A stretch of 37,468 bases of DNA from Oscillospiraceae bacterium (GCA_031290515.1 JAITNK010000153.1:1-37468); one strand, 5' to 3'; positions 9,122 through 18,421 are shown, counted from the first letter of the stretch. Made by a program: numbers and translations. The notes: generated by a model from the sequence alone, not told the origin.

Positions 9122-9426
9122 AAAAAACGCCCCAAAGATAACTCTTTGAGACGAACATAAGTCCGCGGTACCACTCAAATTGCGCCGCTCCGAAGAACGT
9201 ACGCCTCTTACGGGGTCAAACCAACCCCTGTCCTGTAACGGGAACACCCGGGAGAAGCTACTCAAGGCGCGGACGCGCCCGCGATTCTTTCGCCGCTCCG
9301 GCTCGGAAGGGATAGTCTTTGAATCTTCGCATATCGGGTCGCACCGCGCGGACTTTGCCGCTTCCCCCGACTCTCTGAAAAACTTCGATTCGACCGTCTT
9401 CGTCACAGCCTTTGAAATATTAGGTT
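9122..9426 (-). ncRNA. T-box riboswitch leader with terminator
   Basis: Minus strand: AGAGAG, GGTGCGA, GAA, CCCTTCCGAGC, GAAAG, AGTAG, CCGG, CGTTA, then TGAGTGGTACCGCGG (T-box), then terminator CGTCTCAAAGA-GTTA-TCTTTGGGGCG-TTTTTT. Confidence 0.92.
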
Positions 9427-9432
9427 CGTCGG

Positions 9433-9461
9433 AGTATATCACGCCTCGCGCGGTTTGTCAA
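9433..9461 (-). promoter_or_regulatory. Promoter of the T-box transcript
   Basis: Minus strand TTGACA-17 nt-TATACT. Confidence 0.85.
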
Positions 9462-9470
9462 CAGTAAATT

Positions 9471-9599
9471 TTACTTTTTTCTTCGCAGCAGATAAACCGT
9501 GAGCGCGGCGATGCCCGCGACTGCGACGCACAGCAGGATAATGTACAGCTTCTGGTCGTCGTCGCCCGTCAGCGGAATGTTGTAAAGTATCCGGTTCAT
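9471..9599 (-). CDS. 42-aa sortase-signal-like micro-protein
   Basis: MNRILYNIPLTGDDDQKLYIILLCVAVAGIAALTVYLLRRKK*, preceded by CGGAGGTAATTACT RBS; below the ORF track size cut-off. Confidence 0.75.
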   Translation of the reverse strand: MNRILYNIPLTGDDDQKLYIILLCVAVAGIAALTVYLLRRKK

Positions 9600-9622
9600 A
9601 GTAATTACCTCCGAAATAAATA

Positions 9623-12067
9623 TTACACTGTCTTTTCAGCGAAGCGGGGTTTCCTCGCGCCGCGAAGCTCCGTGCGCTCGAAATGACCGCGGCGGAGACG
9701 CTCCGCGATAATGCTGAGTCCGGTCATAACGACCGCCGCCGCCGCGCCCACGCCGATTGTTATCAGCGTCTGCCGCGCCGAGAGCGGCACGATTCCGAAA
9801 AATTCGGGTATAATCAGAGCCGCGGCGACGAACAGCGCGGGCATTCCGATAATCAGCGCGACGCGCAGCGCGTTGAACGGTCTCGATATTTTGATAAGCA
9901 GCAGAAGCCCCACCGCGGAGATGACGTACGAGTTCATAACGCTCGTCGCGTCCTCCGGGAAGCCCTGCGCCGCGCCGAGCCAGCGTATGATAAACCACGC
10001 GGCGAACACCGCGATTCCCGCGGGCGCGGCGGAGAGCAGTACGTTGACGATGAACCGTCCCCGCACTCTCGCGTGATTCGGCTCGAGCGCGAGGAAAAAC
10101 GACGGGATTCCGATAAACGCGACGTTGAACAGCGTCAGCTGCGACGGTTTCAGCGGGAACGGCTCGACGAGTATCATCGCGAGCAGCGCGACGGTGAACG
10201 AAAATATGTTCTTCATCAGATACAGCGAGCTTGACCTCTCAATGTTGTTTATGACGCGCCGCCCCTCGCGCACAACGTCCGGCATTGCGCCGAAGTCGGA
10301 GTCGAGCAGCACGAGCTGAGCGACCTGGCTCGCCGCCTCGCTCCCCGACGCCATCGCGATTCCGACGTCCGCGTCCTTGAGCGCGAGTACGTCGTTGACG
10401 CCGTCCCCGGTCATCGCGACGGTGTGCCCGTCCGCTTTCATCGCGCGGATCAGCTTGCGCTTCATATCGGGAGTCACGCGCCCGAACACGATATACTCGC
10501 CCGCGGCTTTTCTGATATTGCGCTGCGTCGTAAGCGTCGATGCGTCGATATACCGCTCCGCGTCCGCGATTCCCGCGTCCTGCGCGATGCGCGAGACAGT
10601 GACCGGGTTATCGCCGGAGATGACGCGGATTGAAACGCCCTGCTCCGCGAAGTACTTAAACGCCGGAACCGCGCTCTCGCGGATTTTGTTCGTCAGCAGG
10701 ACAAGCGCGACGGGAACCGCTTCCGCGCACGGGTCCGGCGCGTCGAGCGGACAGCCGCACTCCGCGAGCATAAGCACGCGGTAGCCTTCTTCGGAGTAAC
10801 TCCGCGCCTTTTCGCACTCGGGCGTACCCGCGCGCACCATTTTGTCCGGTGCTCCGAACAGGTACCGCCTGCCGCCGGGGAACTCCGCGCCGGCGTACTT
10901 ATTCGCGGACGAAAACTCGAGCCGCGAGACCGCGCGGCTTCGCGGCGGCAGGCTGAACGCGCTTTTCATCGCGGCGATTGTCTCGTTCTCCTCCGCGCCG
11001 CCGAGATAGTCGGCGAGAGTCTGCGCGACGGACTCCGGCGTAACGCCGTCCGCGAGCGGAACTACTCCGCGCACGTTCATCTCCGGCTCCGTAATCGTGC
11101 CGGTCTTATCGACGCAGAGCGTGTCCACCCGCGCGAGCGTCTCTATGCAGCGCATTTCGTGTACGAGCGTGCGCTTCTTCGCGAGCCGCATTACGCTCAC
11201 CGTCAGCGCGACGGACACGAGCAGATACAGTCCCTCGGGTATCATACCGATAAGCGCGGCGGTCGTCGTCGTAACGGCTTCGGGCAGGTCGTTTCCGAGC
11301 GGTTTCAGCCCTTCGTACATCATCACCGCGCCGAACGGGATTATCACTATGCCGATTGTCCGCACGAACCGGGTCAGCGCGAACATCATCTCGCTCCGCA
11401 TTTTGTGCCCGGGCTTTTTCGCCTCCGTCATAAGCCGCGCGACGAACGAGTCCCGCCCGACGCGCACAAGCCGCGCGCGGACTCCGCCGCTCACTATAAA
11501 GCTGCCGGACAGCAGTTCGTCGCCCGCTTTTTTCTCGATTTCATCGGCTTCCCCGGTGACGAGGGCTTCGTTAACGCGGCACTCCCCGCCGAGGACAAGC
11601 GCGTCCGCGTATATCTGACAGCCCTTTTGCAGCACGGCTACGTCGTCGAGCACGGTCTTGTCCGGCGTAGTTTCGACCTCGCGCCCGCCGCGTATAACGA
11701 CGGCGCGGCTCTCGGTGACGAAGCGCATTTTGCGAAGCTCCGCGCGGGAGCGAAGTTCCTGCACTATACCGATAAGCGTATTGAATAATATGACCGGCAC
11801 AAAGGTCAGGTCGCGGTACTCGCCGACGGCGGCGACGGCGATTCCGAGTACGATAAATATCAGGTTGAAGTATGTGAAAACGTTGTCCGCGATTATCCCG
11901 CGCGTCGTTTTCTCCGGCGGCGACGGCGGCGTGTTGGCGTATCCCGCTCTCGTCCGCTCGTCCGCCTGCGCGCCGGTAAGCCCGGTTTCCGCCGCGGTCT
12001 CAATCCGCGGCAGAGCCATCTGCCGCGGCGCGGCGTTCTCGTGTTTTTTTACAGTAATAATATTCAA
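9623..12067 (-). CDS. Cation-translocating P-type ATPase (HAD-IC family)
   Basis: LCVDKTGTITEPEM phosphorylation motif, MTGDGVNDVLALKDADVGIAMASGSEAASQVAQLVLLDSDF hinge, multiple TM segments. The exact start is uncertain. Confidence 0.9.
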   Translation of the reverse strand: MNIITVKKHENAAPRQMALPRIETAAETGLTGAQADERTRAGYANTPPSPPEKTTRGIIADNVFTYFNLIFIVLGIAVAAVGEYRDLTFVPVILFNTLIGIVQELRSRAELRKMRFVTESRAVVIRGGREVETTPDKTVLDDVAVLQKGCQIYADALVLGGECRVNEALVTGEADEIEKKAGDELLSGSFIVSGGVRARLVRVGRDSFVARLMTEAKKPGHKMRSEMMFALTRFVRTIGIVIIPFGAVMMYEGLKPLGNDLPEAVTTTTAALIGMIPEGLYLLVSVALTVSVMRLAKKRTLVHEMRCIETLARVDTLCVDKTGTITEPEMNVRGVVPLADGVTPESVAQTLADYLGGAEENETIAAMKSAFSLPPRSRAVSRLEFSSANKYAGAEFPGGRRYLFGAPDKMVRAGTPECEKARSYSEEGYRVLMLAECGCPLDAPDPCAEAVPVALVLLTNKIRESAVPAFKYFAEQGVSIRVISGDNPVTVSRIAQDAGIADAERYIDASTLTTQRNIRKAAGEYIVFGRVTPDMKRKLIRAMKADGHTVAMTGDGVNDVLALKDADVGIAMASGSEAASQVAQLVLLDSDFGAMPDVVREGRRVINNIERSSSLYLMKNIFSFTVALLAMILVEPFPLKPSQLTLFNVAFIGIPSFFLALEPNHARVRGRFIVNVLLSAAPAGIAVFAAWFIIRWLGAAQGFPEDATSVMNSYVISAVGLLLLIKISRPFNALRVALIIGMPALFVAAALIIPEFFGIVPLSARQTLITIGVGAAAAVVMTGLSIIAERLRRGHFERTELRGARKPRFAEKTV

Positions 12068-12124
12068 CCCCGGTACAGTTTTATATCTGTAAGTATTGCC
12101 AGTATCTGCGAAATTAAGCGGCTG

Positions 12125-12255
12125 TCCGCCGCGTTATCTGCCGCCCGGTCGGAATAAATCCGCCCGCGCTCCGTGCTTCGCACGGAGAACGCCGCTGCGG
12201 CGGCGGCTCGTTGTCCGCCGCACGGTCGGAATAAATCCTCCCGCGCTTCGCCGAA
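12125..12255 (-). repeat. Copies of the dispersed repeat between aspS and the P-type ATPase
   Basis: Minus strand GCCGCCGCAGCGGCGTTCTCCGTGCGAAGCACGGAGCGCGGGCGGATTTATTCCGACCGGGCGG. Confidence 0.85.
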
Positions 12256-12264
12256 ACAGCCGGG

Positions 12265-14034
12265 TTATACCCTAATTCCCAGCTCGCTCAACTGCTTCTC
12301 GTCAACGGCGGACGGCGAGCCGAGCATAAGCTCTGACGCGTTCTGTACTTTCGGGAACGCGATAACGTCGCGTATACTGTCGGCTCCCGCAAGGAGCATA
12401 ACGAGCCGGTCAAGTCCGTAGGCGATTCCGCCGTGCGGCGGCGCGCCGAATCTGAACGCGTTTATCAGGTGTCCGAACTGCCCGTTCGCGGCTTCCTCCG
12501 TGAAGCCGAGCGCGCGGAACGCCGCGGACTGCGTCTCCGGGTCGCTGATTCGTATCGAACCGCCGCCAAGTTCCACGCCGTTCATCACTATGTCGTAGGC
12601 TTTCGCGCGGCAGGAAGCCTTGTCGGACTCAAGCTTGTCCGCGTCCCCGCCGAGCGGCGCGGTGAACGGGTGGTGCGTCGCGACGTAACGGTCTTCCTCC
12701 TCCGAATACTCGAACATCGGAAACTCCGTGACCCAGAGCAGCGCGCGGTCGGACGGTTTGACGAGTCCGAGCCGTCTCGCCGCCTCGCACCGCACCGCGC
12801 CGAGCGCGGTCGCGCAGGCTTTTTCGGACGCGTCGGCGACAATAAGCACGACGGAGTTTTCCACGGCTTCCGCGCGTCTTAAAATCAGCGCGTTTTCCGC
12901 GTCCGTCAGGAACTTCGAGTAGCTTGACGACGCGCCGTCGCCGGTAACGCGCGTCCAGGCGAGACCTTTCGCGCCGACCGTTTTCGCATACTCCGCGAGA
13001 CTGTCAACCTGCTTGCGCGTCAGCTTGTCGGCGGAGCCGGGAATCGAAATGAGCTTCACCGCGCCGGTCGCCGCCGCGTCCGCGAACACCTTGAAACCGC
13101 ACGTTTTCGCTATGTCGGTAATGTCGCGGAACTCGAGTCCGAAGCGCAGATCCGGCTTGTCCGAGCCGTATTTATCCATCGCCTCGCGGTAGGTTATGCG
13201 CGGCAGCGGAAGCGCAAGCTCTTCTCCGAGCACCTCGCGGAATACGCGCTCCAAAAACCGTTCGTTAAGCGCGATAACGTCCTCCTCGGTGACGAAGCTC
13301 ATCTCGACGTCAATCTGCGTGAACTCGGGCTGACGGTCGGCGCGCAAATCCTCGTCGCGGAAGCACCGCGCGATTTGAAAATATCTGTCAAGCCCGGCGA
13401 GCATAAGCAGCTGTTTATACTGCTGCGGGCTTTGCGGCAGCGCGTAAAACTCTCCGGGATGCACGCGGCTCGGTACGAGATAATCGCGCGCGCCCTCCGG
13501 CGTGGACTTCGTCAGATACGGCGTTTCGATTTCGAGGAAGCCGTTTTCGTCGAAGAAGTCGCGCGTTATTTTCGCGACCCTGTGCCGCAGAATCAGATTG
13601 CGCTGCATATCCGGACGGCGCAGGTCGAGCCATCGGTACTTAAGCCGCAACGCGTCGTTGACTCCGCTGTCCTCCGCGACCTCGAACGGCGGCGTTTCCG
13701 ACTCCGCGAAAACGTATAGCTCCGCAACCTCAAGCTCGACGGAGCCGGTCGGGATTTCCGCGTTCTTCGCGCTGCGTTCGCGGATTTTGCCGCGCGCCGC
13801 GACGACGAACTCGCTCCGGAGCGACTGCGCCTTTTCAAATACGTCCCGCGCCGTGCCGTCGTCGAACGCGAGCTGTAAAACTCCCCCGCGGTCTCGCAGG
13901 TCTATAAAAATCAGTCCGCCGAGGTCGCGCCGCCGCTGTACCCAGCCGCAGACCGCCGCGGCGGAACCCGCGTCGGAGTCTCTGAACTCGCCGCAGTATT
14001 TTGTGCGTGTAAAACCGGTAAACGCGTCTGTCAT
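12265..14034 (-). CDS. aspS: Aspartate--tRNA ligase
   Basis: CGWVQRRRDLGGLIFIDLRDRGGVLQL, RYFQIARCFRDEDLRADRQPEFTQIDVEMSF, GIAYGLDRLVMLLAGADSIRDVIAFPK. Confidence 0.96.
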   Translation of the reverse strand: MTDAFTGFTRTKYCGEFRDSDAGSAAAVCGWVQRRRDLGGLIFIDLRDRGGVLQLAFDDGTARDVFEKAQSLRSEFVVAARGKIRERSAKNAEIPTGSVELEVAELYVFAESETPPFEVAEDSGVNDALRLKYRWLDLRRPDMQRNLILRHRVAKITRDFFDENGFLEIETPYLTKSTPEGARDYLVPSRVHPGEFYALPQSPQQYKQLLMLAGLDRYFQIARCFRDEDLRADRQPEFTQIDVEMSFVTEEDVIALNERFLERVFREVLGEELALPLPRITYREAMDKYGSDKPDLRFGLEFRDITDIAKTCGFKVFADAAATGAVKLISIPGSADKLTRKQVDSLAEYAKTVGAKGLAWTRVTGDGASSSYSKFLTDAENALILRRAEAVENSVVLIVADASEKACATALGAVRCEAARRLGLVKPSDRALLWVTEFPMFEYSEEEDRYVATHHPFTAPLGGDADKLESDKASCRAKAYDIVMNGVELGGGSIRISDPETQSAAFRALGFTEEAANGQFGHLINAFRFGAPPHGGIAYGLDRLVMLLAGADSIRDVIAFPKVQNASELMLGSPSAVDEKQLSELGIRV

Positions 14035-14064
14035 AGTCAAACACCTTTCAGCGGGGGAATGTAC

Positions 14065-14290
14065 GTTATTCGCTCTGTCGGCGGAGCCTCCCGCCGCTCC
14101 GTGCTTCGCACGGGGAACGCCGCTGCGGCGGCGGGGCGCGCACGCGCGCTGTTATCCGCCCGGTCGGCGGAGCCTCCCGCCGCTATATGCCCGCAAGCGC
14201 GCACGGGGAACGCCGCTGCGGCGGCGGGCGCGCACGCGCGCTGTTATCCGCTCTGTCGGCGGAGCCTCCCGCCGCTATATGCCTCGCAGC
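14065..14290 (-). repeat. About three copies of the dispersed repeat between hisS and aspS
   Basis: Minus strand GCCGCAGCGGCGTTCCCCGTGCGAAGCACGGAGCGGCGGGAGGCTCCGCCGACAGAGCGAATAA and variants carrying GCGCGCACGCGCGC insertions. Confidence 0.92.
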
Positions 14291-15621
14291 GGGGGAATGT
14301 CTTTCTGCGCCGCAAGCGCGGCGAGCAGACCTTTAACAATCAGCGCGGCGGACGCCGTCGTCTGCTGTCCCGAGCGCATATCGCGCACCGTGACCTGTCC
14401 GGCGGCAATCTCGTCCTCGCCGAGAATCGCGGCGTACCTCACGCCGATACCGTCCGCGTAGCTCATCTTCGCCCTGAACTTTTTGTCCTCCGCGTATATC
14501 GAGGTGCGGATTCCCGCCCGGCGAAGCTCCGACGCGAGTCCGACGGCGGCGGAAAAATCGTCCGTCATCGGCAGAATCAGCAAATCGCACGGCGCGCACG
14601 GAAGCTCCGGATTGATAAAACCCTGCTCCTGCAATACATAAAACAGGCGCGACAGTCCGATTGAGATTCCCACGCCCGGAAGTTTCCTTTTTATATAGTA
14701 ACCCGCGAGGTCGTCGTACCGCCCGCCGGAGCAGACGGAGCCGATTTCCGGGTGTCCGTCGATGAATGTCTCGAACACGGTGCCGGTGTAGTAGTCGAGT
14801 CCGCGCGCGATTTTGAGGTCGATGACATAATTTTGTTCCGGCACGCCGAAGCCGGACAGGTGCGCCGCCACCGCGTTCAGCTCCGCGATGCCGAGGTCAA
14901 GCGTTTCATTCTTGCCGCGCAGGCGTTCAAGCAGTTCGAGCGGAGCCTCCGCCGTCACGAAAGCGCAGATTTCTTCCGCGGTCTCCGCCGGAATTCCCGC
15001 GTCGGAGACGAGCAGTTCGCGCGCTTTGTCCGCGCCGATTTTATCGAGCTTATCGATTGTCTGCATAACGGCGGCGGACTTGTCCGCGATACCGAGAAAC
15101 TCGAAAAAGCCGCTCAGAACTTTGCGGTTGTTGAAGTGAATCCTGAACCCGGTCAGCCCGAGCGACGTAAACGCGGCGTATATCACGCTCACCGTCTCCG
15201 CCTCGTTGATTACCGACAGCGAACCGTCGCCGATTATGTCCGCGTCGCACTGATAAAACTCGCGGAATCTGCCGCGCTGCGCCCTCTCCCCGCGGTAAAC
15301 CTTGCCGATTTGGTACCGTCTGAACGGGAACGGCAGTCTGCCGTAATTCTCGGCGACGTACTTCGCGAGCGGCACGGTCAGGTCGAAGCGGAGCGCAAGG
15401 TCGGCGTCCCCTTTTGTGAACCTGTATATCTGCTTTTCCGTTTCGCCGCCGCCCTTTGCGAGCAGTATTTCGGCGGATTCGATAACCGGCGTGTCGAGCG
15501 GCGTGAAACCGTAAAGCTCGTACGTTGCGCGTATGCGGTCGAGCATCGCGTTAAATCGCATCTGGTCTGCGGGCAAAAGCTGCACAAAGCCGGACAGCGT
15601 CCTCGGCGTAATAATATCCAT
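14275..15621 (-). CDS. hisS: Histidine--tRNA ligase
   Basis: YGFTPLDTPVIESAEILLAKGGGETEKQIYRF, ALRFDLTVPLAKYV, REFYQCDADIIG, GLDYYTGTVFE, CSGGRYDDL. Confidence 0.95.
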   Translation of the reverse strand: MDIITPRTLSGFVQLLPADQMRFNAMLDRIRATYELYGFTPLDTPVIESAEILLAKGGGETEKQIYRFTKGDADLALRFDLTVPLAKYVAENYGRLPFPFRRYQIGKVYRGERAQRGRFREFYQCDADIIGDGSLSVINEAETVSVIYAAFTSLGLTGFRIHFNNRKVLSGFFEFLGIADKSAAVMQTIDKLDKIGADKARELLVSDAGIPAETAEEICAFVTAEAPLELLERLRGKNETLDLGIAELNAVAAHLSGFGVPEQNYVIDLKIARGLDYYTGTVFETFIDGHPEIGSVCSGGRYDDLAGYYIKRKLPGVGISIGLSRLFYVLQEQGFINPELPCAPCDLLILPMTDDFSAAVGLASELRRAGIRTSIYAEDKKFRAKMSYADGIGVRYAAILGEDEIAAGQVTVRDMRSGQQTTASAALIVKGLLAALAAQKDIPPLRGI

Positions 15622-15699
15622 AAAATGCAATTACCTTACTGGTTTATTTACCGTCCCGGGCGGGTTTGCGCCGCCTCGGTCGCGCGGACGCCGGGGGAA

Positions 15700-15840
15700 C
15701 CGCAGCGGGACAAGCCCTCTGCGGCGTTATCAGCCCGGTCGGCAAGCCCTCCCGACGCTCAGTGTTTCGGCGCAGCACCGCTTCCGCGAGCCGCGCCCGC
15801 GGCGGAAAGCGTCCCGCCGCCCGTAAACGGCGAACAATAA
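15700..15840 (-). repeat. Degenerate copy of the dispersed repeat upstream of hisS
   Basis: Minus strand GAGCGTCGGGAGGGCTTGCCGACCGGGCTGATAA with a divergent 5' half. Confidence 0.6.
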
Positions 15841-15885
15841 GTTGCCGCGTAAACTCAGGTATCGGATTCGCGGGGCAAAAAGCCG

Positions 15886-16287
15886 CTACTTTTTCTTCGG
15901 GTTGACAAGCTCGCGCCAGTCGAGGTCGCCGCGACGGAGCGCGAGAACGAGAGCCTCCGCCGTCGCCGCGTTGGACGCGAACGGCACGTTATAGCGGTCG
16001 CAGGCTCGCGCGACTTCGTTCACGTCGCCGTTGTCGTCGGTTGACGGGTCGCTGAAAAACAGCACAAGGTCAAGCTCGTTATACGAGATTCGCGCGGATA
16101 TTTGCGAAACCCCGCCCTGCGCGTGCGAGAGGTACGGCGTGACGGGCAGTCCGGTCGCCTCCGACACGAATCGGGCGGTGGTCGCCGTGGCGCAGACGGA
16201 GTGGCGCGCAAGCACTCCGCAGTACGCTATGCAGAACTGTACCATCAGTTCCTTGCGGTTATCGTGCGCTAACAGGGCGATATTCAT
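15886..16287 (-). CDS. mgsA: Methylglyoxal synthase
   Basis: MNIALLAHDNRKELMVQFC, ATATTARFV, GGVSQISARI, VLFFSDPSTDDNGDVNEVARACDRYNVPFASNAATAE. Confidence 0.95.
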   Translation of the reverse strand: MNIALLAHDNRKELMVQFCIAYCGVLARHSVCATATTARFVSEATGLPVTPYLSHAQGGVSQISARISYNELDLVLFFSDPSTDDNGDVNEVARACDRYNVPFASNAATAEALVLALRRGDLDWRELVNPKKK

Positions 16288-16411
16288 ATGCAAACCTCCT
16301 GATAATTAACAATTGACAATGCGCAGCGGACTATTGAGGAGCCGGCTTCGCCGACACATACGCCCGCGGGCGCCTGGCATTAGGATTTACCGTTCAGCCG
16401 GCAAACTTCCG

Positions 16412-17134
16412 TTATTTCAGCGGGATATTTTCTCCGAGCAGCCGCCGCGCAATGTCGAGATAGTCGCGCGCCGCGCCTTTGCCGCTGTGCAGTACGAGCG
16501 CGGTTTCCTCGTCCGCGGCGAACGGCACCTCGCGGTCGCTTCGCACCGCGCCGATAAGCCGCACGCCGATTCCGTCCGCAAGCTCGTCGAGCTTTTGCCG
16601 TTTGTAGTTTCCGGTTTTGTTGACGATGAGCCTGACGTCCTCGATTCCCGCGCCGCGAAGTTCCTCCGCGGTCTTCGACGCGTCCCGCTCCGATGCGGCG
16701 TCCTCCGTCGCGACGATAATCGCCGCGTCGCAAAGCCTCGCGGCGAGCAGGAAACCCGCTCCGATTCCGGCGGGAGCGTCGAGCATCACGAAATCGAACG
16801 ACTCTTTCGCCCGCGCGATAACCGTTTCGAGCTTCGCCGGGTCGATTTCCTCCGGCGACAAAAACGACGGCGCAGGCAGGAAAAACAGTCCCGGGATTTT
16901 CGGGTGTTCCGCCGCGACCTCGTCAAGCGGAGACGTTCCGTCGAGTACGTCCGCAAGGTCGTAGACCGCAAAATCGGTCATTCCGAGCGCGATGTCGAGG
17001 TTGCGAAGCCCCGCGTCAAAGTCCGCCGCGAGCGTCCTGTATCCGAGCGCGGCAAGACACGACGCAAGCGCCGCGACAGTCGTCGTCTTGCCCGTACCGC
17101 CCTTTCCGGACGACACGGCTATGACCTTCCCCAA
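16412..17134 (-). CDS. minD: MinD/ParA-type P-loop ATPase
   Basis: GKVIAVSSGKGGTGKTTTVAALA (deviant Walker A), DFDAGLRNLDIALGMTDFAVYDLADVLDG, SFDFVMLDAPAGIGAGF; adjacent to mgsA. TTG start at 17134 chosen for its GGAGGAG RBS; the 17176 ATG overlaps the promoter -10. Confidence 0.85.
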   Translation of the reverse strand: MGKVIAVSSGKGGTGKTTTVAALASCLAALGYRTLAADFDAGLRNLDIALGMTDFAVYDLADVLDGTSPLDEVAAEHPKIPGLFFLPAPSFLSPEEIDPAKLETVIARAKESFDFVMLDAPAGIGAGFLLAARLCDAAIIVATEDAASERDASKTAEELRGAGIEDVRLIVNKTGNYKRQKLDELADGIGVRLIGAVRSDREVPFAADEETALVLHSGKGAARDYLDIARRLLGENIPLK

Positions 17135-17174
17135 GCTAAACGTGCTCCTCCGGCGATAGTTTTGTGCAGTTTGC

Positions 17175-17204
17175 ATTATATCACACCGATAACGCACTTT
17201 GCAA
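17175..17204 (-). promoter_or_regulatory. Promoter of minD
   Basis: Minus strand TTGCAA-18 nt-TATAAT. Confidence 0.6.
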
Positions 17205-17260
17205 GTGGTTTATTCGACGAAAATATAGTAATATCATACTGTTCGCACACCGCGGAGCTG

Positions 17261-17286
17261 TAATTGCCGCCGGGCGGCGGCAATTA
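17261..17286. other. 11-bp stem-loop between the divergent minD and pheS promoters
   Basis: TAATTGCCGCC-GGGC-GGCGGCAATTA. Confidence 0.7.
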
Positions 17287-17291
17287 TGCGG

Positions 17292-17320
17292 TTGACAAAT
17301 CTTGTCGTTTGCAGTATAAT
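17292..17320 (+). promoter_or_regulatory. Perfect consensus promoter of pheS
   Basis: TTGACA-17 nt-TATAAT. Confidence 0.88.
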
Positions 17321-17377
17321 TTCTTGCTTACATCAATTCGCGCGGCAACTCACAATTTCACCCCGAAAGGTACGGCT

Positions 17378-18421
17378 ATGAAAGAAAAGCTCACGCAAAT
17401 CAGAACCGCCGCGCTCGCCGAAATCACGGCGGCGCAGTCTCCGGCGGAGCTTGAGGCTCTGCGGGTGCGCTATCTTGGCAAAAAGGGCGAACTCACCGCG
17501 ATTCTGAAGCAGACCGGCGGACTTTCCGCGGAGGAGCGTCCGGCGGCGGGCGCGCTCGCGAACACTGTCCGCTCGGAAATCGAGACCGCGCTCGACGCGT
17601 CGAAATCGACCGCGGAAGCGTCGGCTCTCGCCGCGCGGCTGCTCGCGGAGACGCTCGACGTGACGCTGCCCGGCAGACGCGCCGCGTCCGGCAGACGGCA
17701 CCCGATGGGCATAGTCGCGGACGAGGTTAAAGACATTTTTATCGGTATGGGCTTCCGCATAGCCGAGGGACCCGAGGTAGAGTACGCGGAATACGACTTC
17801 GACAAACTTAATATTCCGCCGAACCACACCGTCCGCGAGTGGAGCGACACGTTCTACATTACCGAGGACGAATCGGTTCACCTGCGCTGTCAGACGTCGC
17901 CGGTACAGGTGCGGTATATGGAAGCGCACCGTCCGCCGATTCGCATAATCTCGCCCGGGCGCGTCTACCGCAAGGACGAGGTGGACGCGACGCACTCGCC
18001 GATGTTCCACCAGGTCGAGGGGCTTGTCGTCGATCACGGAATCACGCTCGGCGACCTCAAGGGCACGCTCAACGCGCTCGTCGGAAAGCTTTACGGCGGC
18101 AATACGAAAACCCGATTCCGCCCGCACCACTTTCCGTTCACGGAGCCGTCGTGCGAAGTGGACGTGGAGTGCTTTGTCTGCCACGGCGCGAGCGTCGGCT
18201 CCGGTTCCGGCTGCCGCGTGTGCCACGGCGAGGGCTGGCTCGAACTTCTCGGCAGCGGTATGGTTCACCCGAAAGTCCTTGCGGGCGCGGGTATCGACCC
18301 GGACGAATACAGCGGATTCGCGTTCGGCGTAGGTCTGGAGCGGCTGACGCTGCTCCGCTACGGAATCGACGATATGCGTCTGCTTTTCGAGAACGATATG
18401 CGGTTTTTGTCGCAGTTCTGA
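17378..18421 (+). CDS. pheS: Phenylalanine--tRNA ligase alpha subunit
   Basis: VRYLGKKGELTAILKQ, HPMGIVADEVKDIFIGMGF, ISPGRVYRKDEVDATHSPMFHQVEGLVVD, FGVGLERLTLLRYGIDDMR; contains CFVCHGASVGSGSGCRVC. Confidence 0.96.
   Translation: MKEKLTQIRTAALAEITAAQSPAELEALRVRYLGKKGELTAILKQTGGLSAEERPAAGALANTVRSEIETALDASKSTAEASALAARLLAETLDVTLPGRRAASGRRHPMGIVADEVKDIFIGMGFRIAEGPEVEYAEYDFDKLNIPPNHTVREWSDTFYITEDESVHLRCQTSPVQVRYMEAHRPPIRIISPGRVYRKDEVDATHSPMFHQVEGLVVDHGITLGDLKGTLNALVGKLYGGNTKTRFRPHHFPFTEPSCEVDVECFVCHGASVGSGSGCRVCHGEGWLELLGSGMVHPKVLAGAGIDPDEYSGFAFGVGLERLTLLRYGIDDMRLLFENDMRFLSQF

Noticed and set aside
17261-17286. Stem-loop between minD and pheS as a regulatory RNA
   Set aside because: Lies upstream of both promoters and would not be in either transcript from the predicted starts; no further support.
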